Source of the DNA: Streptomyces klenkii
Lineage (GTDB): Bacteria > Actinomycetota > Actinomycetes > Streptomycetales > Streptomycetaceae
Direction: 5' to 3'
Length of the DNA: 64,000 bases
Assembly: GCF_003626645.1 (NCBI RefSeq)
Contig: NZ_RBAM01000002.1
Coordinates: 310,001 to 374,000 of the forward strand
Below the pieces are notes generated by a model. That model did not search any database. It was not told where the DNA came from and worked only from the letters and a program-made list of their open reading frames with translations. Shown here piece after piece: positions 25,029-34,152 of the stretch. Made by a program: the position numbers and the translations under genes. Position 1 is the first letter of the stretch, and every line of letters starts with the position of its first letter.

Positions 25029-26630
25029 ATGGACGTCATGCCACTGCTGATGCTGGTCGCCGGGGCCGCCGCCGTCGCCGGCGCCGCCCGCCGCACCCCC
25101 GTGCCGGCGCCCCTGCTGCTCGTCGCGGCCGGGCTCGCCGCCTCGTACATCCCGGGCGTCCCGGACTACACGCTCGACCCCGGCATCGTGCTGCCCCTCC
25201 TGCTGCCGCCCCTGCTGCACACGGCCGCCCTCGACAGCTCCTACCTCGACCTGCGGGCCAACGTTCGCCCCGTGGCCCTGCTGTCCTTCGGCTACGTCCT
25301 CTTCGCGACGCTCGCCGTCGGCTACGCGGCCTTCCTCGTCGTCCCCGGGATGCCGCTGACGGCCGCCCTCGTGCTCGGCGCGGTCGTCGCCCCGCCCGAC
25401 GCCGTCGCGGCCACCGCCATCGCCCGCCGCCTCGGCCTGCCCTCCCGGATGACCACCATCCTCCAGGGCGAGTCCCTGGTGAACGACGCCACCGCGATCA
25501 CCGCCTACAAGGTGGCCCTCGCCGCCGCCGTCGGCGCGGGCGCGACCTGGGGCGAGGGCATCAGGGAGTTCGCCGTCGCCTCCCTCGGCGGCATCGGCGT
25601 CGGCCTGGCCCTCATGGTGCCGCTGCACTGGCTGCGCAAGCACCTGCGCGAGCCGCTCCTCCAGAACACCCTCTCCCTGCTGATCCCCTTCGCCGCCTAC
25701 GCCGCCGCCGAGGAGGTCCACGCCTCCGGCGTCCTCGCCGTCGTGGTCGTCGGCCTCTGGCTCGGACACCGCGCCTGGCAGGTCGACTTCGCGACCCGGC
25801 TCCAGGAGGCCGCCGTGTGGAAGATGGTCTCCTTCATCCTGGAGTCCGCCGTCTTCGCCCTCATCGGCCTCCAGCTGCCCGTCGTGCTGCGCGGCCTCGG
25901 CGACTACGGCGCGGGGCGGGCCGCCTGGTACGCGGCCGCGGTCTTCCTGGCCGTCGTGGCCGCCCGCTTCGTCTGGGTCTTCCCCGCGACGTTCCTGCCG
26001 CGCGCCCTGTCCGCGCGGATCCGGGAACGGGAGCCCGACACCACCTGGAAGAGCCCCCTCGTCATCGGCTGGGCGGGCATGCGCGGGGTGGTCTCCCTCG
26101 CCATCGCCTTCTCCATCCCGGAGCTCACCGACGCCGGAGGGCCCTTCCCCGACCGGAACCTCGTTCTCTTCCTCACCTTCATGACCGTCATCGGCACGCT
26201 CGTCGTACAGGGCCTCACCCTGCCCCCGCTCATCCGCCTGCTGCGGCTGCCCGCGCGCGACAGCGCGGCGGAGACGCTCGCGGAGGCGCAGGCGCAGAAC
26301 GAGGCGTCCCTTGCCGCGGAGCGGCGCCTGGAGGAGCTGCTCACCGACGAGCGGAACGCCCTGCCGTCGCCGCTCGCCGACCGGCTGCGCGGGGTCATGG
26401 AGCGGCGGCGCAACGCGGTGTGGGAGCGGTTGGGGACGGTCAGCGCGGTGACGGGGGAGTCGGCGGACGACCTCTACCGGCGGCTCGCCGGGGAGATGAT
26501 CGGGGCGGAGCGGGAGGTTTTCGTACGGTTGCGGGACGAGCGGCGGATCGATGACGAGATGCTGCGGACGCTCTTGCGGCGGCTCGACCTGGAGGAGGCC
26601 GCCGCGTACCGCGAGGAGGGTGCGGCCTGA
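25029..26630 (+). CDS. Na+/H+ antiporter, CPA1 family
   Basis: The 533-residue protein has about 11-12 membrane spans in residues 1-410. The ion-binding signature VLGAVVAPPDAVAATAI contains the conserved PDAVA acidic residue, and GESLVNDATAI carries the ND motif. A charged cytoplasmic tail of about 110 residues follows. Such proteins exchange Na+ or K+ for H+ to control pH and salt. ATG 25029 is chosen because the upstream frame overlaps the zinc-finger gene. It is divergent from that gene. Confidence 0.9.
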   Translation: MDVMPLLMLVAGAAAVAGAARRTPVPAPLLLVAAGLAASYIPGVPDYTLDPGIVLPLLLPPLLHTAALDSSYLDLRANVRPVALLSFGYVLFATLAVGYAAFLVVPGMPLTAALVLGAVVAPPDAVAATAIARRLGLPSRMTTILQGESLVNDATAITAYKVALAAAVGAGATWGEGIREFAVASLGGIGVGLALMVPLHWLRKHLREPLLQNTLSLLIPFAAYAAAEEVHASGVLAVVVVGLWLGHRAWQVDFATRLQEAAVWKMVSFILESAVFALIGLQLPVVLRGLGDYGAGRAAWYAAAVFLAVVAARFVWVFPATFLPRALSARIREREPDTTWKSPLVIGWAGMRGVVSLAIAFSIPELTDAGGPFPDRNLVLFLTFMTVIGTLVVQGLTLPPLIRLLRLPARDSAAETLAEAQAQNEASLAAERRLEELLTDERNALPSPLADRLRGVMERRRNAVWERLGTVSAVTGESADDLYRRLAGEMIGAEREVFVRLRDERRIDDEMLRTLLRRLDLEEAAAYREEGAA

Positions 26631-26655
26631 GGGCCGCGAAGCGGTCTTAGCGGTC

Positions 26656-27576
26656 TTACGGCGCTCCCGTGATGACCGCTACCGCCGTCGTTCCTCTGGG
26701 GAAGGCGCCTTCCTCCGTCAGGGTCGTCAGGCCGTACAGCATCTTCGCCACGTACAGGCGCTCCACGGGGAGGCCGTGGCGGGCCGTGAAGTCGTCCGCG
26801 AACGCGTCCAGCGCGGGGGAGGTGCGGGCGTAGCCGCCGCAGTGGAAGCGCTCGTCGAGCCGCCACGTCCCGCGCCGGCCGCCGAACGCCTCGCCCTGGA
26901 GCCGCTCGACCTCCGCGCCCAGGAAGCCGCCCTTGAGCACGGGGAAGCCGATCGCCCGCTGCCCCTCGCCGAGGCCGGCGGCGAGCCCGGCGAGCGTGCC
27001 GCCCGTGCCGCACGCGACCCCGACGACGTCCGCCATGCCGCGCAGCTCGCGCCCGAGCTCCGCGCAGCCCAGCACGGCCGCCGCGTTCGACCCGCCCTCG
27101 GGCACGACGAAGCAGTCGCCGCCCGCCCGCTCGACCAGCCCGGCCAGCACTTCCGGCTCGGTCTTGCGGCGGTACGTGGCGCGGTCGGCGAACAGCAGCC
27201 GCATGCCGGACGCGACGCAGTAGCGCAGCGAGGGGTTCAGCGGCCGGTCGGCGAGCTCCTCGCCCCGTACGACGCCGATGGTGGCGAAGCCGAGCAGGCG
27301 GCCCGCGGCGGCCGTGGCCCGCAGGTGGTTGGAGTACGCGCCGCCGAACGTCAGCAGGGTGTGCCGGCCCGCCTCGGCCGCGGCCCGCAGGTTCGGCGCG
27401 AGCTTGCGCCACTTGTTGCCCGGCAGCTCGGGGTGTATCAGGTCGTCCCGCTTCAGCAGCAGGCGCACGCCGTGCCGCGCGAACCTCTCGTCCGGGAGCT
27501 CCACGAGCGGCGACGGCAGCCGCGGCCGCAGGCCGGCGAGCCCGGCTCCGCCGGCGGCGGGGGATTGGCTGGTCAC
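26656..27576 (-). CDS. D-cysteine desulfhydrase / ACC deaminase-like PLP enzyme
   Basis: The 306-residue fold-type II PLP enzyme has the Schiff-base lysine in GNKWRK (K55), followed by FGGAYSNHLRATAAAG, and the phosphate cradle CGTGGTLAG. These are the landmarks of the D-cysteine desulfhydrase/1-aminocyclopropane-1-carboxylate deaminase family; sequence alone does not separate the two activities. GTG 27576 removes a poorly conserved 20-residue extension present if translation began at 27636. Neighbours (antiporter, amidase) give no pathway clue. Confidence 0.85.
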   Translation of the reverse strand: MTSQSPAAGGAGLAGLRPRLPSPLVELPDERFARHGVRLLLKRDDLIHPELPGNKWRKLAPNLRAAAEAGRHTLLTFGGAYSNHLRATAAAGRLLGFATIGVVRGEELADRPLNPSLRYCVASGMRLLFADRATYRRKTEPEVLAGLVERAGGDCFVVPEGGSNAAAVLGCAELGRELRGMADVVGVACGTGGTLAGLAAGLGEGQRAIGFPVLKGGFLGAEVERLQGEAFGGRRGTWRLDERFHCGGYARTSPALDAFADDFTARHGLPVERLYVAKMLYGLTTLTEEGAFPRGTTAVAVITGAP

Positions 27577-27619
27577 GCCCCCATTGTCGCGTGCACGGTC
27601 CGGCGGGTCGCGGTGCGCC

Positions 27620-28210
27620 TCACTTGAGCCGCTCACGGACCCGCTCGCGGAGCCACTCCATGGAGAAGCCCACCGGGTCGACCTTGCCGGGCCGCCACTC
27701 CAGGTGGCCGATGACGGAGCGCTCGGACCAGCCGTGGTGCCGGCAGATCGCGGCCGCCACCTGCTCCACGGCCCGCAGCTGGACCTGCGGCCAGGGGTCC
27801 TCGCCGTCGCCGCGGTTGACGCACTCGAAGCCGTAGAAGTGGACGTTCCCGTCGGTGTCCGCCCACCGCACGGGCGGCAGCCGCTTCTCGGCGATGACCG
27901 CCTTCAGCACGTCGCCGTCGCCGCCGCCCGCGTGGTTGACGCGCCCGCAGCCGGTCAGGTGGACCGTGCCGTCCTTGGCGATGACCCCGTGGCACAGGGG
28001 GCCGGGCAGCTCCTCGTAGCCGTTCCAGCACAGCCGGACGGTGCTGTCGGTGCCCGAGGTCGCGGAGTGGTGGATCATCACGCCGTTGACGGGCCCCCAG
28101 AGGCCGTGTCCGGCGCGGTTGTGGTGGCGCCAGCCGTCCACCTCGGCGACGGTGGTGCCCTCGCGTCTGAGCGCGGCCAGGAATTCGTTCGCGGACATGG
28201 GTGGGGCCAT
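27620..28210 (-). CDS. N-acetylmuramoyl-L-alanine amidase (amidase_2/PGRP fold)
   Basis: The 196-residue zinc amidase has the metal ligands of the T7-lysozyme/PGRP fold: H in GVMIHHSAT, H in VIGHLEW and D in GKVDPVG. It cleaves the bond between MurNAc and L-Ala in peptidoglycan fragments. No signal peptide is evident, so it acts in the cytoplasm on recycled muropeptides or exits by an unrecognised route. GGGAGGGCGGC precedes the ATG at 28210; an ATG at 28198 is also usable. Confidence 0.88.
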   Translation of the reverse strand: MAPPMSANEFLAALRREGTTVAEVDGWRHHNRAGHGLWGPVNGVMIHHSATSGTDSTVRLCWNGYEELPGPLCHGVIAKDGTVHLTGCGRVNHAGGGDGDVLKAVIAEKRLPPVRWADTDGNVHFYGFECVNRGDGEDPWPQVQLRAVEQVAAAICRHHGWSERSVIGHLEWRPGKVDPVGFSMEWLRERVRERLK

Positions 28211-28248
28211 GCCGCCCTCCCTCGGTAGATGTGCGACGGGTGGTCGTG

Positions 28249-28276
28249 GACGGAGCCGTGGAGACGGAGCCGTGGA
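28249..28276. repeat. Direct duplication upstream of the amidase gene
   Basis: ACGGAGCCGTGGA occurs twice in tandem with a one-base spacer. It lies in the gap between divergent amidase and glutaminase genes. Confidence 0.55.
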
Positions 28277-28456
28277 CGGGTCGGTAGAGCAGGTGGCGTA
28301 CGCCGGTCGCGTAGGCCGAATGACCCCCTTGTACCCAAAAGTTCGCAGGTGGGCCGGGCGTTCGGATATCGTGCGAGCCGATCCGGCCGTTGGCCGAATA
28401 TCCCACCGATCGCATCGTCGACAGCGCCGTCGACACGGAAGTACGGACCAAGGACT

Positions 28457-29368
28457 GTGGACTACGAGGCCGTCCTCGAAGAAGTCGCCGCTTTCGCCAG
28501 GCCGCTCGTCGGCCGGGGCCAGGTGGCCGACTACATCCCCGCCCTCGCCGAAGTGGACATCAACGGCTTCGGCATGGCCGTCGCGGATGTCGACGGCGGG
28601 GTGTACGGCATCGGGGACTGGGAACGGCCGTTCTCCGTGCAGTCCATCTCCAAGGCCTTCAGCCTGGCGCTCGTCCTGGCCGAGGGCGGCGGCAAGATCT
28701 GGGACCGGGTCGGCACGGAACCGTCCGGAAACCCCTTCAACTCCCTGGTCCAACTCGAATACGAGAACGGCATCCCGCGCAACCCGTTCATCAACGCGGG
28801 CGCGCTCGTCGTCACCGACCGGCTCCAGACCCTCACCGGCGACGCCAGCACCACCATGCTGGAGTTCCTGCGCGCCGAGAGCGGCAACCCGGACGTCTCC
28901 TTCGACCCCGCCGTCGCCGCCTCCGAGACCGAGCACGGCGACCGCAACGCCGCCCTCGCCCACTTCATGGCCAGCTACGGCAACCTCGACAACCCCGTCC
29001 CCACGGTCCTGGAGCACTACTTCTGGCAGTGCTCCATCGAGATGAGCTGCCGCGACCTCGCCCGTGCGGGCAGCTTCCTCGCCCGGCACGGCCTGCGCGC
29101 CGACGGCTCGCGGCTGCTGCCGCGGCGCGAGGCGAAGCAGGTCAACGCCGTCATGCTCACGTGCGGGACGTACGACGCGGCCGGGGACTTCGCCTACCGG
29201 GTGGGGCTGCCGGGCAAGAGCGGGGTGGGGGGCGGCATCGTCGCCGTCATACCGGGGCGGTGCACGCTGTGCGTGTGGTCGCCCGGGCTGGACACGCGGG
29301 GCAACTCCGTCGCCGGTGTGGCGGCGCTGGACCACTTCACCACGCTGACCGGGTGGTCGGTGTTCTAG
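28457..29368 (+). CDS. glsA: Glutaminase A (serine-dependent beta-lactamase-like)
   Basis: The 303-residue enzyme hydrolyses glutamine to glutamate and ammonia. The serine-lysine catalytic pair S63-x-x-K66 lies in FSVQSISKAF; conserved GNPFNSLVQLE, NPFINAGAL and GKSGVGGGI motifs are all present. It is full length for the family. GTG 28457 has AAGGA upstream; the upstream open frame is non-coding. No stress regulator or transporter is immediately adjacent. Confidence 0.93.
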   Translation: MDYEAVLEEVAAFARPLVGRGQVADYIPALAEVDINGFGMAVADVDGGVYGIGDWERPFSVQSISKAFSLALVLAEGGGKIWDRVGTEPSGNPFNSLVQLEYENGIPRNPFINAGALVVTDRLQTLTGDASTTMLEFLRAESGNPDVSFDPAVAASETEHGDRNAALAHFMASYGNLDNPVPTVLEHYFWQCSIEMSCRDLARAGSFLARHGLRADGSRLLPRREAKQVNAVMLTCGTYDAAGDFAYRVGLPGKSGVGGGIVAVIPGRCTLCVWSPGLDTRGNSVAGVAALDHFTTLTGWSVF

Positions 29369-29404
29369 GCGGGTGTTCCAGGCGGGTGTTCCAGGCGTTG
29401 CCCC

Positions 29405-29438
29405 GTAAGGGGCGCCCGCCATGGACGCCGCCCCTTAC
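29405..29438. terminator. Bidirectional terminator between glsA and the fabH-like gene
   Basis: GTAAGGGGCG and CGCCCCTTAC form a perfect 10-bp stem around 14 bases, between convergent genes. It is flanked by a tandem GGCGGGTGTTCCA pair on the left and a 15-bp duplication on the right. Confidence 0.7.
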
Positions 29439-29465
29439 AGGGCGCGCCGCTACAGGGCGCGCCGC
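29436..29465. repeat. Exact 15-bp tandem duplication
   Basis: TACAGGGCGCGCCGC occurs twice head to tail (29436-29450 and 29451-29465), immediately before the fabH-like gene's stop. Confidence 0.7.
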
Positions 29466-29469
29466 ACCC

Positions 29470-30408
29470 CTACGGGCAGCGGATGACCTGCCCCGCGTAC
29501 GACAGGTTCCCGCCGAAGCCGAACAGCAGGACCGGTGCGCCCGACGGGATCTCCCCGCGGGCGACCAGCTTCGACAGTGCCAGCGGAATGCTCGCGGCGG
29601 ACGTGTTGCCGGATTCGGTGACGTCCGTCGCGACGACCGCGTTGACGGCCCCCAGCTTCCGGGCGACCGGTTCGATGATCCGCAGGTTGGCCTGGTGCAG
29701 GACGACGGCCGCCAGCTCCTCCGGGGCGACCCCGGCCCGCTCGCACACCCGGCGGGCGATGGGCGGCAGCTGCGTGGTGGCCCAGCGGTAGACCGACTGG
29801 CCCTCCTGGGAGAAGCGCGAGGGCGTGCCCTCGATCCGTACGGCGTGCCCCATGCCGGGCACCGAGCCCCACACCACGGGGCCGATCTCCGGCTCGGCCG
29901 AGGCCGTGACCACGGCGGCGCCCGCGCCGTCGCCGGTCAGGACGCACGTCGTGCGGTCGGTCCAGTCCGTCACCGAGGTGAACTTCTCCACCCCGATGAC
30001 CAGGGCGTTCGTCGCGGCGCCGGCGCGGATGGCGTGGTCCGCGCTGGCCAGCGCGTGCGTGAAGCCCGAGCAGACGACGTTGACGTCCATCACGGCGGGC
30101 GTGGCGAGGCCGAGCGCGGCCGCGACCCGGGCGGCCGTGTTGGGGCTGCGGTCGTCGGCGGTGCAGGTGGCGACGAGGACGAGGTCGATCTCCTGCGCCG
30201 CGAGCCCGCTGCCGGCCAGCGCCTTCCCGGCGGCCTCGGTCGCCATGTCGGCGACCGTCTCACCGGGCTCGGCGACCCGGCGCGTACGGATGCCGACGCG
30301 CGAGCGGATCCACTCGTCGCTGGTGTCGACCATGGCCGCCAGCTCGTCGTTGGTCAGCACCCTGGCAGGCTGGTAGTGACCGAGGGCGAGGACGCGGGAG
30401 CCGGTCAT
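29470..30408 (-). CDS. 3-oxoacyl-ACP synthase III-like enzyme (FabH/KAS III family)
   Basis: The 312-residue protein has the full KAS III catalytic triad: C113 in VVCSGF, H238 in LHQANLR and N268 in ESGNTSAAS. Such enzymes condense an acyl-CoA with malonyl-ACP or transfer acyl groups. No acyl carrier protein, FabF or FabD gene is in the neighbourhood, so this is not the housekeeping fatty acid operon copy and may act on its own as an acyltransferase or feed a dispersed pathway. A 26-bp palindrome lies 83 bp upstream. Confidence 0.9.
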   Translation of the reverse strand: MTGSRVLALGHYQPARVLTNDELAAMVDTSDEWIRSRVGIRTRRVAEPGETVADMATEAAGKALAGSGLAAQEIDLVLVATCTADDRSPNTAARVAAALGLATPAVMDVNVVCSGFTHALASADHAIRAGAATNALVIGVEKFTSVTDWTDRTTCVLTGDGAGAAVVTASAEPEIGPVVWGSVPGMGHAVRIEGTPSRFSQEGQSVYRWATTQLPPIARRVCERAGVAPEELAAVVLHQANLRIIEPVARKLGAVNAVVATDVTESGNTSAASIPLALSKLVARGEIPSGAPVLLFGFGGNLSYAGQVIRCP

Positions 30409-30490
30409 CGGCGGTTCCTCCGAGGCTGGCGGACGGTACGAACGATCGGTACAAGAGCGTGCTGACGTGCTGTCTTGCTGTCCTGCGGGT

Positions 30491-30516
30491 CCGTACCGCT
30501 GGTATCAGTGGTACGG
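30491..30516. promoter_or_regulatory. 26-bp operator-like palindrome upstream of the fabH-like gene
   Basis: Outer arms CCGTACC and GGTACGG are perfect complements, inner CTG/CAG continue the symmetry, and only three of thirteen base pairs fail. It ends 108 bp upstream of the start. The symmetry is what a homodimeric repressor would bind. Confidence 0.6.
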
Positions 30517-30598
30517 GATTCACAAGTGTTGACGCTGCGGACCCGTAATCGGGTATGTGATCCGCCCAATGTTCTGCCGCGATAACTGGCACAACCCG

Positions 30599-30630
30599 CA
30601 GGGCCCGGCCGCTGCTGCGGCCGGGCCCTG
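30599..30630 (-). terminator. Perfect 14-bp stem-loop after phoA
   Basis: CAGGGCCCGGCCGC and its exact complement enclose a TGCT loop, 55 bp past the phosphatase stop codon. Confidence 0.85.
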
Positions 30631-30684
30631 TCCCCCCTGTGGTGATCTGTGACGATCCTTACGTCACGGATGCGGCACGCCGCG

Positions 30685-32061
30685 TCAGCGCAGTGCGAGC
30701 GCCGTGCGGATCGTGGTGAAGAGCTCGGTCTGGTCCGTGACGCCGAGGACGCGCTCCGCCTGCGGGCCCTGGGCCGCGATGCGCACCTCGGTGCCGGTGT
30801 GCTCCTGGGCCTTGCCCGGGGTGTTGGTGGAGTAGTTCACCTTGAGCTGCTGGCCCTCGTTGGTGACCAGCGTGGAGGACAGGCCGGGCGGGGTGGCCTC
30901 CAGCGGCACGATCTGGCTGGTGTGGCCGTGGTCGGCGGTGGTGACGACCAGGGTGTCCGGGTGCTCCGCGGCGTAGGCGCGGGCGACCTTCACGGCGCGG
31001 TCGAGGGCCGCGGTCTCGCCGATCTGGCCGCACGGGTCGGCGGCGTGGTCGCGCTTGTCGATCGAGGCGCCCTCGACCTGGAGGAAGAAGCCCTTCTTGG
31101 AACCGGCGCCCTTCTGCTTGGCCTCCAGGAGCTGGAGCGCCTTGCGGGTCTGGTCCGCGAGCTCCGGGGTGCCGGCCTTGCGCTCGGGGTTGTTCGTCAC
31201 GCAGCGCTGCGGCTCGGTGCCGCCCTGGGCCGCGGCCTTGCCGGTCCACTCGACGGGGACGTTGCCGTCGGCGAAGAGGCCGAGCACGGGCTTGCCGGGC
31301 TTCGCGGCCTTCAGGCCCTTGTCGTCGGTGACGATCTGGTAGCCGAGCTTCTGCGCCTGCTGCGTCACGGTCTGCCCGGCGAAGGCGCCCTCGGTGATCT
31401 TCTGGTCGAAGCGGGCCTTGCCGCCGCCGAGGAGGACGTCCACCTTGTGGTTCACGCTCTGCTCGGCGATCGAGCCGGGGCCGCCCTTGGCGACGGTGTC
31501 GCTCGGGCAGGCCTTCATGTCGGCCGGGCCCTGGCAGCTGCGGTCGGTGGCGTGCGAGGCGAGGACGGCCGGGGTGGCGTCGGTCAGCTCGGCGGTGGTG
31601 ACGCTGCCGGTGGCCAGGCCGTTCTTCTGGGCCAGCTCCAGGATGGTGGGCATGGCCTTGTCCGTGCCGGGCGACTTGGATATCCGGCCGTTCACGGTCT
31701 TGCGGCCGGTGGCCCAGCCGGTGCCGCTGGCGGCCGAGTCGGTGACGTAGTCGGGCTTGCCGTTCTTGTCGACCGAGTACGTCGTGTACGCGCCCGTGAG
31801 CGGGAACTTGTCCATGTTCAGGCGGCCGGCCGCGCCCACGGTGTAGTCACGGGCCAGGGTGATCTCCGAGTCGCCCATGCCGTCACCGATGAGCAGGATG
31901 ACGTTCTTGGCCTTCTTGGGGCCGTGGCCCGCGCTGAGCGCGGGGACGTCCGAGCTGCCGCCCGCGTCCGAGGCGAAGGCCGCGGCGGGCACCGCGACCC
32001 CGGCGGCGAGCAGTGCGGCGGCGCCCCAGGCGAGACGACGCCGGTACGGACGAGAACCCAT
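30685..32061 (-). CDS. phoA: Secreted alkaline phosphatase (PhoA superfamily)
   Basis: The 458-residue enzyme has the alkaline phosphatase metal and nucleophile motifs: LLIGDGMGDSE, the Ser nucleophile in TDSAASGTGWATG, QVEGASIDKRDHAADP and TTADHGHTSQ. The signal (PYRRRLAWGAAALLAAGVAVPAAAFA) has paired arginines ahead of a hydrophobic core, compatible with Tat export. Only the ATG at 32061 has a good site (GAGGAGGAAAAA). A tatA gene lies 94 bp upstream on the same strand. I could not identify a convincing PHO box in front of it. Confidence 0.92.
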   Translation of the reverse strand: MGSRPYRRRLAWGAAALLAAGVAVPAAAFASDAGGSSDVPALSAGHGPKKAKNVILLIGDGMGDSEITLARDYTVGAAGRLNMDKFPLTGAYTTYSVDKNGKPDYVTDSAASGTGWATGRKTVNGRISKSPGTDKAMPTILELAQKNGLATGSVTTAELTDATPAVLASHATDRSCQGPADMKACPSDTVAKGGPGSIAEQSVNHKVDVLLGGGKARFDQKITEGAFAGQTVTQQAQKLGYQIVTDDKGLKAAKPGKPVLGLFADGNVPVEWTGKAAAQGGTEPQRCVTNNPERKAGTPELADQTRKALQLLEAKQKGAGSKKGFFLQVEGASIDKRDHAADPCGQIGETAALDRAVKVARAYAAEHPDTLVVTTADHGHTSQIVPLEATPPGLSSTLVTNEGQQLKVNYSTNTPGKAQEHTGTEVRIAAQGPQAERVLGVTDQTELFTTIRTALALR

Positions 32062-32155
32062 GGTTTTTCCTCCTCGTAGGCCGGGCGGGATGCCCGGCCG
32101 GGGGAAGCTCACCAGGGGCGGGTGTACCGGAGGAGGCGTACAGGTGTCCTCCAGT

Positions 32156-32404
32156 TCACCGGGGGTTGTCAGCCGGGCTGTTGCGGTGCGCCGCGGCTTC
32201 GGGCGCGGCGGCCGACGCGGTCTCGGGCGTGCCGGCCGCGACCTGCTGGTCGTCCGACTTCAGGGCCTTGGCCTCGCTCTTGAGGATGCGCATCGACTTG
32301 CCGAGCGCGCGGGCGGTGTCGGGGAGCTTGCGCGACCCGAACAGGACGACCATCACGAGCACCACCACGAGGATGTGCCAGGGCTCAAGGGCATTGCGCA
32401 GCAT
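32156..32404 (-). CDS. tatA: TatA/E-family twin-arginine translocase subunit
   Basis: The 82-residue protein has the TatA layout: a short N-terminus, one membrane helix (LEPWHILVVVLVMVVLFGSRKLP with the conserved FG hinge), an amphipathic helix (ARALGKSMRILKSEAKAL) and a disordered Ala-rich tail. It forms part of the Tat pore for folded proteins. No tatB or tatC is nearby, so it works with distant partners. It probably shares a transcript with phoA. Confidence 0.93.
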   Translation of the reverse strand: MLRNALEPWHILVVVLVMVVLFGSRKLPDTARALGKSMRILKSEAKALKSDDQQVAAGTPETASAAAPEAAAHRNSPADNPR

Positions 32405-32556
32405 GATCGGCGCACCTCTCTCTTACGTTCTCTCGCGTTGTCTTCCGCAACCGGTGCATTCACCATACTTGCCAGATTGCGCAACTGGACAACCAAAGTG
32501 GGTGTCCGGCCGTCTATCCAGGTGAGACGGCACGCAGCCGGGGTAGACGCGGGGGA

Positions 32557-34074
32557 ATGGACGAGGACTGGCGGATGAGTGGCAGCCGAGGGAAGCAGGC
32601 GCACCACCGGGCGCGGACGGCGACGCTCGTCGCGGTGGCGTTCGTGGTGCTGCTGGCCGCCGGCGCGGGCTGGCTCTGGCTCCGGCTCGACGGCAACATC
32701 AGCACGTTCGACGCGGACGGGCTGTCCAAGAACCGCCCGGGCGCGGGCGTCGCCGGGCAGAACGTCCTGGTCATCGGCTCGGACTCGCGCTCCGGCGGCA
32801 ATAAGAACCTCGGCGGCGGCGAGGGCGACGTGGGCCGCTCGGACACCGCGTTCCTGCTGCACGTCTACCGCGACCGCGCGCACGCGGTCGCCGTCTCGAT
32901 CCCGCGGGACACGCTCGTCGACATCCCGCCGTGCCTGCTTCCCGACGGCAGCTGGACGTCCGGGCGCACCCGCGCGATGTTCAACTCGGCCTTCTCGGTG
33001 GGGGAGTCGGCGAAGGGCAACCCGGCCTGCACGCAGAACACGGTCGAGAAGCTCACCGGGCTGCGCGTCGACCACACCGTCGTCGTCGACTTCGAGGGCT
33101 TCTCCGCGATGACCTCGGCCGTGGGCGGCGTGCCCGTGTGCGTGCCCAAGGACGTCTACCAGGGCGACCTCGACCCGCACCGCGGCTCGCGCGGCGAACT
33201 CCTCTTCGCCAAGGGGCGGCAGAGCGTCTCCGGGCAGAAGGCGCTGGACTACGTGCGCGTGCGGCACGGCATCGGCGACGGCTCCGACATCGGCCGCATC
33301 CAGCGGCAGCAGGCCTTCGTCGCCGGCATGGTCAAGAAGGTGCGGGAGCAGGGCTTCAACCCGGCCACGCTGCTGCCTCTGGCCGACGCCGCCACCAAAT
33401 CGCTCACCGTCGACCCCGGGCTGGGCTCGGCCGACAAGCTGCTGTCCTTCGCCATGTCGCTGAAGGGCGTCGACCTGCACAACATCAAGTTCATCACCGT
33501 GCCCTGGCGCTACGAAGGTGACCGCGTCGACATCGTGCAGCCCGACGCGGAAGCGCTGTGGGCCTCGCTGAAGGCCGACCGCACGATCGACGGCAAGGAC
33601 GCGGGCGGGGAGCGGAAGGCCGGGCCGACGGCTCCCGCGTCCCCCGCGGCTCCCGAGCAGGTCTCCGGGGAGGGTGTGAGCGTCTCCGTCGCCAACGGCA
33701 CGAGAGTGGGCGGGCTCGCGGCGCGGGCCGCCGCGCAACTGGAGAAGCACGGGTACACCGTCGCCGACACCGGCAATGCGGAGGTCCGCGACGCGGGCAC
33801 CACCGTGATCGGGTTCGGGCCGGGCCGGGCGGCCGAGGCGCGGACGCTGGCCCGGCTCTTCCCCGGGGCGTACGTCCACGGGGTCGCGGCGAACGGGATC
33901 ACAGTGACGCTGGGGCGGGACTACGCCGCCGCGGGCGGCGACGGGACGTCCACCTCGCCGGCCCCGCCCGCGCCGGCGCCCTCCGCGGCGAACCCCGGCA
34001 CCCTCTCGGCCGACGTGGCCGCCACGGCCCGCTCGGCGGATGACGACCCCTGCGCGAACCTCTCGTACGGCTGA
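32557..34074 (+). CDS. LytR-CpsA-Psr (LCP) family wall glycopolymer ligase
   Basis: The 505-residue membrane-anchored protein has one N-terminal span (TLVAVAFVVLLAAGAGWLWL). The LCP domain that follows carries the catalytic DSRSGG and conserved arginines (SIPRDTLVDIP, DYVRVRHGIGDGSDIGRIQRQ). A C-terminal LytR_C domain (about 370-465) and a Pro/Ala-rich tail complete it. LCP enzymes attach wall teichoic acid or related polymers from a lipid carrier to peptidoglycan. ATG 32557 is used; ATG 32575 (MSGSRG) is almost as good. Confidence 0.9.
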   Translation: MDEDWRMSGSRGKQAHHRARTATLVAVAFVVLLAAGAGWLWLRLDGNISTFDADGLSKNRPGAGVAGQNVLVIGSDSRSGGNKNLGGGEGDVGRSDTAFLLHVYRDRAHAVAVSIPRDTLVDIPPCLLPDGSWTSGRTRAMFNSAFSVGESAKGNPACTQNTVEKLTGLRVDHTVVVDFEGFSAMTSAVGGVPVCVPKDVYQGDLDPHRGSRGELLFAKGRQSVSGQKALDYVRVRHGIGDGSDIGRIQRQQAFVAGMVKKVREQGFNPATLLPLADAATKSLTVDPGLGSADKLLSFAMSLKGVDLHNIKFITVPWRYEGDRVDIVQPDAEALWASLKADRTIDGKDAGGERKAGPTAPASPAAPEQVSGEGVSVSVANGTRVGGLAARAAAQLEKHGYTVADTGNAEVRDAGTTVIGFGPGRAAEARTLARLFPGAYVHGVAANGITVTLGRDYAAAGGDGTSTSPAPPAPAPSAANPGTLSADVAATARSADDDPCANLSYG

Positions 34075-34152
34075 TATCTCGTACGAGAGGAAGGTGTGAA
34101 ATGTCAGATTCATCCGCATTGGCGGTAGATTTCGGATAGAGCGACACCAGCT

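Noticed and set aside
32149..32172. PHO-box-like GTTCACC upstream of phoA
   Set aside because: Only one good half-site, and it is on the strand opposite to phoA transcription; the second 11-bp repeat does not match.
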